DNA from: an uncultured Verrucomicrobiales bacterium
GTDB taxonomy: Bacteria > Verrucomicrobiota > Verrucomicrobiia > Verrucomicrobiales > Akkermansiaceae
DNA length: 46,446 bases
Direction of reading: 5' to 3'
Assembly (NCBI GenBank): GCA_937969495.1
Contig: CALBVY010000029.1
Span: 1 to 46,446, forward strand
Shown here in pieces: positions 26,550 through 33,854 of the stretch (position 1 is the stretch's first letter; each line of letters starts with the position of its first letter). Below the pieces are notes generated by a model, which was not told where the DNA came from, ran no database searches, and worked only from the letters and a program-made list of their open reading frames with translations. The translations under genes and the position numbers were made by a program.

Positions 26550-27845
26550 ATGAAAATCCTCAGCTACAAGGACACTGCTTACGCAAAATTTGTCCGCAGC
26601 CTAGATCGCCGCGCCACACCTGGCGGCACAGCGAAAAACGTAGAGACCATCGTCTCGGATATCATTGCTGACGTCCAGAAGCGTGGTAATGCCGCCGTGT
26701 TTGAATACACCCAGCGGTTTGATGGACTGAAGCTCAGTGCAAAATCACTTTTTGTTAGCTCAAAAGAAATCGAGGAAGCTTACACTCTGGTAGATGACGA
26801 GGTAAAAAAAGCCGTCGCTATCAGCCGCAAAAATATCCACGCTTTTGCCAAGCGTAGCATGCGCAAGGACTGGAAGATGAAAAACCCTCAGGGTGTTGAA
26901 GTAGGGGAGCGTTTTACCCCATACGATCGCGTAGGAGTCTACGTCCCAGGAGGGAAAGCGCCCTTAGTCTCTTCAGCTCTGATGACCGCTGCCTTTGGAC
27001 AAGCCGCAGGCGTACCAGAAATTCTTGCCGCCACACCCGCCGGCGCTGATGGTAAGATTAACCCCTCCCTACTCTACGCCCTTGTGGAAAGTGGTGCCAC
27101 GGAAATTATCAAAATAGGTGGCTCACAAGCGATCGCCGCCATGGCACTCGGCACGCGTTCCATCCGCCCAGTAGAGAAAATCTTTGGCCCAGGGAACAGC
27201 TTTGTTGTAGAAGCCAAACGCCAGCTCGTGGGTGCCGTGAGCATTGACCTCCTCCCTGGACCCAGTGAAGTGCTCATCGTTGCCGACAAATCTGCTAATG
27301 CCGAGTTCATCGCCGCCGATATGCTAGCACAAGCTGAACACGGTGGAGACAGCGTCATTGGCTTTGTTACCGATTCAAAAAGACTGTTAGCACAAGTGGA
27401 AAAAGCCCTCGAGAAGCAAGCCTCACAATTGAGCCGAGAGAAATATCTCCGCGAAGTTTTAAAAAAAGGAACCTTTTGTCTACTTACCAAGTCTCTAGAA
27501 GAAGCCATTGAAATCTGTAACGCCTTTGCACCCGAACACCTTTCGTTAGTCGTAGAAAATGAAGAAAAAGGGCTTGATCAAATCAAAACAGCAGGAGCTA
27601 TCTATGTAGGTGCATTATCTGCTGTCGCGGTGGGAGACTTCCTCGCTGGCCCCAGCCACACGCTACCCACAGGGGGATCTGGAAAATCATTTTCCGGCTT
27701 ACGTGCAGACCAGTTCCAACGCCGCGCTAGCATCGTGCGCATGGATCAAAAAGCTCTACAAAAATCACTTCCCACCGTAGAAACATTCGCTCGAGTAGAA
27801 GGTCTTGATGCGCATGGTGAATCTGTTAGCATCCGAGTCAAGTAG
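26550..27845 (+). CDS. hisD: Histidinol dehydrogenase
   Basis: HisD is a zinc-dependent enzyme that oxidises L-histidinol to histidine in two NAD+ steps, the end of histidine synthesis. From the ATG at 26550 (MKILSYKD) the product is 431 residues, the usual length. In-frame upstream starts (TTG 26514, ATG 26538) would add an atypical lead. Family motifs seen are YVPGGKAPLVSS, GPGNSFVVEAKR, the zinc-site region AQAEHGGD, the catalytic FAPEHLSLV and the signature GPSHTLPTGGSGKSFSGL. No other his gene is in the window. It is convergent with the next gene (18 bp apart), and 263 bp of non-coding DNA lie upstream. Confidence 0.96.
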   Translation: MKILSYKDTAYAKFVRSLDRRATPGGTAKNVETIVSDIIADVQKRGNAAVFEYTQRFDGLKLSAKSLFVSSKEIEEAYTLVDDEVKKAVAISRKNIHAFAKRSMRKDWKMKNPQGVEVGERFTPYDRVGVYVPGGKAPLVSSALMTAAFGQAAGVPEILAATPAGADGKINPSLLYALVESGATEIIKIGGSQAIAAMALGTRSIRPVEKIFGPGNSFVVEAKRQLVGAVSIDLLPGPSEVLIVADKSANAEFIAADMLAQAEHGGDSVIGFVTDSKRLLAQVEKALEKQASQLSREKYLREVLKKGTFCLLTKSLEEAIEICNAFAPEHLSLVVENEEKGLDQIKTAGAIYVGALSAVAVGDFLAGPSHTLPTGGSGKSFSGLRADQFQRRASIVRMDQKALQKSLPTVETFARVEGLDAHGESVSIRVK

Positions 27846-27863
27846 AGCTTTTTACTCTACCCA

Positions 27864-28829
27864 CTACTCTGGCGGGAGGATGGAAATACTTTGAACTTCT
27901 CCACCTTGGATTAAACCACTTGGAGATTGAGATTCCAGATTTTCGCGATATTTCTCAAGCTGGCTTTCATTAAGCACAGTGCTCATACGCTGCACTTGAT
28001 CATCAATCTCCTTCTGCTGCGCTTCTGTCTTTTGTCCTAATTTCCCTAAATTCAAACCCTGCCCCACCTGCGAAATGACGTCTCCAATCCCCGGCATTAT
28101 AGCATTCATAACTACCTCCTGATCACTGCGCTCAGCGAGTTTTTTCTCTGCATCTTCTATCAGAAGATCATACATAGCGTCTTTCTGATCTTGATTGAGA
28201 TCAAGACTCTTTTGAAACTTGGCCAAATCTTTAAGCGCTAAAGATTCAATTTCGTTTTCTTTTTTGCGCTCCTGCATGGCATTAAAACTTTCTAACTGAT
28301 CAGGAGATAAATGATCTTCCATATACTCACCCAGGCCATCACCGCGTAACAAAGCCGCAGTCTCCTTCATTTTTTCTTTATCCTTCATGAGCGATCCTAG
28401 ATTACTCATATTGATATCGTCAAAATAATCACCATAAAACGCACGTAATGCCTTTGCTTGCTCAGCATTAAGGTTCAATTCTTTCACCATATCAGTAATT
28501 TTACTATCCAGCCGATCCTTAAAACGTTTTTTTACCCGCTCGTCATGATTAGCCTTCATCTTTTCAAGTTTTCGCTTCATTTCAGGGTTCGTTTCCTTCT
28601 CAAGATCTCCACCATAAACAACCACCTTCGGCTCACGCTTCTCACGTTTACTTGGTCTAGGAGCATCATCTTGTAATGGTTGAGATGCTGCCGTCACACG
28701 GCTACTTGGCCGTGCCATTTCTGAAGATTCACTTTCTAGCTTTGAGTTTTGAGGTTGACCTTTAATAAGCCAGCCAGCTGTAAAACCAATGACAATGCTT
28801 AGAAGAATGAGTGATAGAGTAGTTTTCAT
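27864..28829 (-). CDS. Membrane-anchored helical protein, Spy/CpxP-like repeats, unknown function
   Basis: A 321-residue protein with one N-terminal hydrophobic segment (about 4-22) that may anchor it in the inner membrane. A Ser-rich linker and a highly charged, almost wholly helical body follow. Several segments show an LTxxQ-like pattern (LNLNAEQAKALRAFY, LSPDQLESFNAM, LDLNQDQKDAMYDLL). These recall the periplasmic Spy/CpxP stress chaperones and the similar repeats common in Verrucomicrobia. The similarity is one of pattern, not clear homology. It lies 107 bp downstream of the antiporter gene on the same strand. The ATG at 28829 has no Shine-Dalgarno motif. Confidence 0.65.
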   Translation of the reverse strand: MKTTLSLILLSIVIGFTAGWLIKGQPQNSKLESESSEMARPSSRVTAASQPLQDDAPRPSKREKREPKVVVYGGDLEKETNPEMKRKLEKMKANHDERVKKRFKDRLDSKITDMVKELNLNAEQAKALRAFYGDYFDDINMSNLGSLMKDKEKMKETAALLRGDGLGEYMEDHLSPDQLESFNAMQERKKENEIESLALKDLAKFQKSLDLNQDQKDAMYDLLIEDAEKKLAERSDQEVVMNAIMPGIGDVISQVGQGLNLGKLGQKTEAQQKEIDDQVQRMSTVLNESQLEKYRENLESQSPSGLIQGGEVQSISILPPE

Positions 28830-28870
28830 GATTTTTTTAGGTTAAATTCTTCAATAAAAACGGCACTCTT

Positions 28871-28893
28871 TATTCAATTTGTTTAATTGAATA
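28871..28893. repeat. AT-rich inverted repeat between two minus-strand genes
   Basis: TATTCAATT (28871-28879) and AATTGAATA (28885-28893) form a 9-bp perfect stem with a 5-base loop, next to an A-run on the plus strand. For minus-strand transcription the T-run comes before the hairpin, so it is not a normal terminator. It could be an operator or a weak structure in the upstream region of the gene that starts at 28829. Confidence 0.35.
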
Positions 28894-28936
28894 AAAAAAA
28901 TTAGATGACATGCATCTATAACAAGAAATATCTCAG

Positions 28937-30622
28937 TTAAATCTTCACCGAGTAACAACCAAGCACCGCCTGCACCATAGCATCTCCACTCGTGGCTTCA
29001 TCATGGAAAATATAATGCACACGTTCTTTTTGTAATAACTCAACTCCTGGAGAGAACTTAGCGCGAGCGTAAGTAACAATGCCAGGGTTCAGCACCCGAG
29101 CTGCACGAATACCATCGCAAGCTAGACGGGGTTCAGGAAAGGTAAATGCAATAGCTCTAGCAGCTTCAACTCTCGCAAGTTTCATCGTATCTTCCTGCGT
29201 AGCATCTGCAAACATCACGCGCACTCCACGCTGATGAAGATCACGCACTGTTTCCGCATTCATTTCTAACACAACAACAGGGATAGAAGCTCGCTCCATC
29301 TCCTCATGGAGCCTCTTCCCCACTGGACCATAACCACAGATAATAACATGATCACGAAGTGCGCTCGCGTCTGCATGGTATGTCAGATTATCATGCGCCG
29401 CCTTAGGCTTACACCAGCCACGCGCTTCTAACTTTACAGAAAGCGGAATCATACCGCGCATCAAGCCAGGTACAAGTGCCATAGAAACAGCCGTGCAGGC
29501 TAACAATATCTGCTCTAGCTCTGGGGGTAACCCCCCAAGATCCGCAGCGCGATTCATCAGCACAAGGGAAAACTCACCACTACTTGAAAGCGCGGCACCA
29601 GCTAACATCGCCTGCCGCAAACGCAACCCCATCCAACGCCCTATCCCAATGACAATAAGACCTTTCACAATCAAAATTCCCGTAACAGCGAGAGCAATAA
29701 CCCACCAAGACTCCCTAACAACCGAGAGATCGATCATTAGCCCAATCGACACAAAAAACACCGTGAGGAACAAATCTTTAAACGGAAGAATATCTGACAT
29801 AACACGGTGTGAATAAATAGATTCACTCACTACCAGACCTGTAGCAAAAGCCCCAAGGGCAAGACTAAGTCCAAACCAGTTTGCCACCCACGCAATCACC
29901 GCACACAAGGCCACCACCGTAACAGTAAACAGCTCCCTACTGCGTGATAACGCAACGGCATGAAACAAATGCGGCACACCTACTCTGCTTAAGAGCCAAC
30001 AAAGTAATAAAAATACCACTCCCTTCAGCAGGGAAATACTAATCGCCATAGCGCCACCAGCTCCATCTCCAACAATCGATGGTAACACGACCATAAAAAC
30101 AATCACGGCAAGGTCCTGGAAAATGGCAATCCCTAGCGCCATCCGCGCGCCAGGGGTATCTGGCTGACCTAGGTCTTGAAAAGACTTGATACTCACTGCC
30201 GTAGATGAAAGCGCTAGCGCAAAACCAACAACAAGTAGAGTGCTGCCTGAAACCCCAAAGACCCAGCATACAGCCATCGCCGCAATTGCACTCAGCAGCA
30301 TCTGCAAACCACCCCCACCTAAGACCACACGTCGTAAATGAAGCAATTCACGGATAGAGAACTCAAGACCTAACGTAAACATCAACAACACCACGCCTAA
30401 CTCAGAGAGACCTGCCACAGCATCATCTGGAGCATCACCCAGCCACTGGTAAACCCCCGTATTTGCCAAGATCACTCCACAAATAAAATAGCCTACAAGC
30501 AATGACTGCTTAAACCGAATAAGCAGTAACGAAACAAGCACCACGCCCCCTAAAACCATGGCCATCAAGGCCACTACTGGAGCCACCTCACTCGAGGCTG
30601 CTAGAAGTGCAGAGTCAAACAT
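28937..30622 (-). CDS. KefB-type monovalent cation:proton antiporter (CPA2) with TrkA-N domain
   Basis: A 561-residue inner-membrane antiporter. The first 390 or so residues form about twelve helices of the CPA2 sodium/proton exchanger family, with the family blocks LGVVLLMFTLGLEFS and GIAIFQDLAVI. From about residue 410 a cytosolic TrkA-N/RCK domain begins with HVIICGYGPVGK, an NAD(H)-binding motif that gates such antiporters. The family exports K+ or Na+ in exchange for protons under electrophilic or osmotic stress. The start is the ATG at 30622, directly after an in-frame GTG at 30625; neither has a Shine-Dalgarno motif. It is 33 bp downstream of the preceding gene on this strand, so possibly co-transcribed with it. 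Confidence 0.93.
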   Translation of the reverse strand: MFDSALLAASSEVAPVVALMAMVLGGVVLVSLLLIRFKQSLLVGYFICGVILANTGVYQWLGDAPDDAVAGLSELGVVLLMFTLGLEFSIRELLHLRRVVLGGGGLQMLLSAIAAMAVCWVFGVSGSTLLVVGFALALSSTAVSIKSFQDLGQPDTPGARMALGIAIFQDLAVIVFMVVLPSIVGDGAGGAMAISISLLKGVVFLLLCWLLSRVGVPHLFHAVALSRSRELFTVTVVALCAVIAWVANWFGLSLALGAFATGLVVSESIYSHRVMSDILPFKDLFLTVFFVSIGLMIDLSVVRESWWVIALAVTGILIVKGLIVIGIGRWMGLRLRQAMLAGAALSSSGEFSLVLMNRAADLGGLPPELEQILLACTAVSMALVPGLMRGMIPLSVKLEARGWCKPKAAHDNLTYHADASALRDHVIICGYGPVGKRLHEEMERASIPVVVLEMNAETVRDLHQRGVRVMFADATQEDTMKLARVEAARAIAFTFPEPRLACDGIRAARVLNPGIVTYARAKFSPGVELLQKERVHYIFHDEATSGDAMVQAVLGCYSVKI

Positions 30623-30655
30623 CACTCATGGTGTATCACCAAGAAGCTAGAGGGG

Positions 30656-31444
30656 CTAGCGCATTTCTAATTTCGTTTTTGCCCACATCCATTTGTGAAT
30701 ACCATCATCTTTGATTAAGGCGATGGCATCATGCTCTTGAACACCAAGGATAGTCTGCGCTTTAAAGGTCACAATCCCAGTCTGGTATGTCTCACCGTCA
30801 AATTCCATGTCATTTCCTGCCTTCCAAGAAGTAACTTGAGAGGTTTCAAACTCGGAGACTTCTCCATCCTCAACGCTTGCTTTCATAACAAGCACGATCG
30901 CAGCTTCATCGAGCTTATTGACCACTGGTTCAGGAGCGGGGGCAGGCTCTGGAATTGTAACAGGTTCTGGATCAGGTGTTACGGCAGAAGGGGGATCATT
31001 TTTCGCGATACTCCGTTCTTTCTGTAAGCGAGCCAGCATACGAGGAACTGCTAGCTGAACGAAATTTGTCTCTTTAACATCGATTTTCCCTTCCACAGGA
31101 AATGCAACTGACTGGATGACTAGTTGATCACCTTCTAAACGTAGAGGCTGCACCTCATTACCCTTTTTAAAACTCATACTAGCACCACTGGCGGCATCTT
31201 TGATGGTGAAAGGAACTTTAAGAGCTACTTTTTCAGGGAAGTCATCCGCAGTAATTTTATTGAGATCTACTTGCAACTCTGGCTCAGTATTTTCAACTGG
31301 TTTAATAACGTCTTCGCCAGCACTATCGATACTGTCTTCAGCCTTTTGCTCGGCTAGTTTTTTCGTATCAGAAATTAAAATAGGCTCTAGTACGTAGCCT
31401 ATGCCAATGGAAACAAGAATAAAAATAATGGGGCCAGCGTTCAT
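30656..31444 (-). CDS. Membrane-anchored protein of unknown function between ftsZ and an antiporter gene
   Basis: A 262-residue protein with one N-terminal helix (about 5-21) and then an acidic, mostly beta-forming region. A Pro/Glu-rich linker (PEPVTIPEPAPAPEP, about 156-172) separates it from a C-terminal domain of about 85 residues. I recognise no motif. It probably faces the periplasm with the linker spanning the wall region. It lies 136 bp after ftsZ and 33 bp before the antiporter gene, all on the minus strand. A link to cell division is possible from position only. Confidence 0.65.
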   Translation of the reverse strand: MNAGPIIFILVSIGIGYVLEPILISDTKKLAEQKAEDSIDSAGEDVIKPVENTEPELQVDLNKITADDFPEKVALKVPFTIKDAASGASMSFKKGNEVQPLRLEGDQLVIQSVAFPVEGKIDVKETNFVQLAVPRMLARLQKERSIAKNDPPSAVTPDPEPVTIPEPAPAPEPVVNKLDEAAIVLVMKASVEDGEVSEFETSQVTSWKAGNDMEFDGETYQTGIVTFKAQTILGVQEHDAIALIKDDGIHKWMWAKTKLEMR

Positions 31445-31580
31445 CGTTTAAGCAATTTAGCATTTAAGAGATGATCCTACAAGATTCATTGCATATGAGA
31501 TTTTACTTACGAATCAAAACCTATATTTCTTAGTCTTCTTTTAAAAAGCTGTCGCCAATCAATCATTATAACCTCTTTTG

Positions 31581-33104
31581 CTAACGTCGCTTTTTACGCA
31601 GGAAGGGTGGTATATCAAGGTCTTCACCTTCATGGAAATTCGGGCTTTCACCTTCAAACTTACCCTTTGGCCCGCCATCAAGCTCAAGTTCAGACTGGGA
31701 TGGCGCCACGGACTTACGGCGTGGTGGGAGATGAGATTTTCTCTCTGGTTCATTTTCTGGCTCAATACTTCCAATGGCATCCTCCTCTAGCTCAGCTGAT
31801 ACCGGCTCACCTTCTTGAGCATCATCCTCTTGAGTGAGAGGATCTGCAAGCAGAGGAATATCTTCGCTATCATGCTCGGGCTTATCGATCTCTAACTCAA
31901 CCTTCACCTCATCTGCTGTAGCAAAGAATGGATCATCATCCATACTGGATTTTTCAGGCTCAGAATCTTCTCCCATACTAAAGCCCTCGGCAGGCTCCAT
32001 GATAGGCTCCTTCTCAGCAACATCGATCAACTCAGTAGCCACTACGGTAGAAGCCACAGCTTGCTCATTGTCTTCAGCTTCATCTAACTTTTCCTCATTT
32101 GGCAATACCTCATCCTGATGTTCAGGATTTAATTTATCCTCTGGTAGGGCGCTAACGAGGGTAACACTGAGGCTATCACCCATAGCTGGATCAACAGCTG
32201 CGCCAAAAAGAATATGCGCACTAGACGGCACATGCTTAGCCAGCCCACGCATGAGTAACTCAACTTCGTAGAGAGTAAGACTCTCTCCACCACAAATATG
32301 CACCAGCACCGTGGTGGCATCTGCCAGCAAGCTTCCTTTATCAAGTAAAGGACTGGTAAGCGAATTATCCAGTGCAGCTTGAGAGCGATCTTCTCCCTCC
32401 GCAATACCGGAACCAAACAGGCATCGAGAGCGCGTGGTAGACAGAGCAGACATCAAATCATCAAGCCCAACATTGATTAACCCCGGTCTAACAACTAACC
32501 GAGTAACAGCTTTGATCGACTCTGAGATCATCCGATCTGCTGCGGCAAAAGCCTCATGAATCCCCTGCTTCGCCAATACCAGCTCACCCATACGGCCGTT
32601 ATCAAAAGTAACCAGAGCGTTCGAGAGCACGGCGATTTCATTGAGAGCGGTCTCTGCCTGCTCACGACGTCGGGCACCCTCAAAGCTAAATGGCATGGTT
32701 GCAAAAACCACCACAAACGCGCCTTCCTCGCGTGCGATACGGCAGATCAACGGAGCTGCCCCAGAACCTGTACCGCCACCGAGTCCTACACAGAGAAAAA
32801 TCATCTTCCGCTCGCGCAATGAGTCACGGATTTCCTGTTCTGACTCCTGCGCTGCTTTCAACCCAAGATAAGGGTCTCCGCCTGCACCTAGCCCCTTGGT
32901 AAGATTACGACCAATCTGAATTTTCCCTCCCGCTACCGAGCTTGAGAGGGTGCGCATATCTGTATTAATACACATCATCTCAGCCCCTGTCATACCATCA
33001 AGAGCCGCACGATCTAACATATTTGCTCCAGCACCACCGAGTCCGATGATTTTAACTGAAGATTCAGGGATGGTCTGCTGAGGGTCTTTTTCGTAGGAAA
33101 TCAT
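31581..33104 (-). CDS. ftsZ: Cell division protein FtsZ (divergent)
   Basis: FtsZ is the tubulin-like GTPase that forms the division ring. The GTP-binding loops are clear: GLGGAGANM (residues 21-29), NTDMRTL (47-53) and the tubulin signature GLGGGTGSGAA (107-117). The T7 loop reads NVGLDDL (211-217); E. coli has NVDFADV there, so D209 is replaced by glycine while the equivalent of D212 is kept (D216). From about residue 320 a long acidic Glu/Asp-rich linker of about 170 residues leads to a C-terminal peptide DIPPFLRKKRR, which should bind membrane-tether proteins. Total length is 507, longer than the typical 350-400 because of the linker. It is not in a dcw cluster; upstream genes encode a small membrane protein and a TPR protein. 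Confidence 0.95.
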   Translation of the reverse strand: MISYEKDPQQTIPESSVKIIGLGGAGANMLDRAALDGMTGAEMMCINTDMRTLSSSVAGGKIQIGRNLTKGLGAGGDPYLGLKAAQESEQEIRDSLRERKMIFLCVGLGGGTGSGAAPLICRIAREEGAFVVVFATMPFSFEGARRREQAETALNEIAVLSNALVTFDNGRMGELVLAKQGIHEAFAAADRMISESIKAVTRLVVRPGLINVGLDDLMSALSTTRSRCLFGSGIAEGEDRSQAALDNSLTSPLLDKGSLLADATTVLVHICGGESLTLYEVELLMRGLAKHVPSSAHILFGAAVDPAMGDSLSVTLVSALPEDKLNPEHQDEVLPNEEKLDEAEDNEQAVASTVVATELIDVAEKEPIMEPAEGFSMGEDSEPEKSSMDDDPFFATADEVKVELEIDKPEHDSEDIPLLADPLTQEDDAQEGEPVSAELEEDAIGSIEPENEPERKSHLPPRRKSVAPSQSELELDGGPKGKFEGESPNFHEGEDLDIPPFLRKKRR

Positions 33105-33194
33105 AGTTTGAGGTATCAGTAATCTGGAATATTGCTTAAGTTTTCTTTAGCAAATTTATAAGATCATGGCGAGTAAAGAATCCTAATCAAGGCA

Positions 33195-33845
33195 TCAAGG
33201 CACTAGTCGCGAGAGGATACCGGGTAATATAGCACGCCAAGCGTGGGCACGCGCGGAGGTAATCACCGCTTCTTCATCACTAAGTCTTGGAAAAATACGT
33301 TTTTTCTCTAGCACCACCGCAGTCAAGGCGCAGGCACGGCGTTCAGCACTCAAGGCAAGTAACTGGGCGCAAGCCGCAAGACCACAAGATGCCATGATGA
33401 TGCCAAAGCCCCACAACCCTGCTAACCGTGCTACAATCACTGCAAAAATAACCACCATGGTGGTAAAAACAGGAAAAACATGTCCAAAGCGAATAGCCCA
33501 GCGACGGCGCGCAAGTGCCTTGGGGTCTTTTAAGGAAAGCAGATAGAGCCCTACCTGAAGGGCTGCCTGCCCATGAGCATACGCGGTCATACCACTTGCA
33601 CTATCGCGCGGCAAACTCAGCCATTGCCCTCCCATATCAGCGGCCGCGGCCCAGCGTTGAGCAGGCGTTCTCACTTCTACCTTTTCCTGCTGCACAGAAT
33701 CTAACATTTTCCGCGCAAGCTCCCCTGCCGTTAAGCTCAGCCGAACATCCTTTAACCGGTGTAGGACACGATCCGCATTAAATTTCCTCAATGCCACAGC
33801 TGCAAGAAGTGTGAGGAGTGAAAAGAGTAACAAGATACGATGCAT
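33195..33845 (-). CDS. Small membrane protein of unknown function upstream of ftsZ
   Basis: A 216-residue protein with an N-terminal hydrophobic segment (about 3-19) and two more helices near 125-141 and 147-166. The rest is Arg/Ala-rich and helical. I recognise no domain. It begins 9 bp after the stop of the large HEAT/TPR gene and ends 90 bp before ftsZ, so these minus-strand genes may be one transcription unit. The reading frame, its length and the spacing support it as real. Function unknown. Confidence 0.65.
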   Translation of the reverse strand: MHRILLLFSLLTLLAAVALRKFNADRVLHRLKDVRLSLTAGELARKMLDSVQQEKVEVRTPAQRWAAAADMGGQWLSLPRDSASGMTAYAHGQAALQVGLYLLSLKDPKALARRRWAIRFGHVFPVFTTMVVIFAVIVARLAGLWGFGIIMASCGLAACAQLLALSAERRACALTAVVLEKKRIFPRLSDEEAVITSARAHAWRAILPGILSRLVP

Positions 33846-33854
33846 GAGAAAAAC

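Noticed and set aside
27074-27508. Open frame of 144 codons antisense to hisD
   Set aside because: It is inside a strongly conserved enzyme gene and has no recognisable domain.
27842-27860. Hairpin GTAGAG-N7-CTCTAC between hisD and the convergent gene as a terminator
   Set aside because: The stem is only 6 bp and no T-run follows on either strand.
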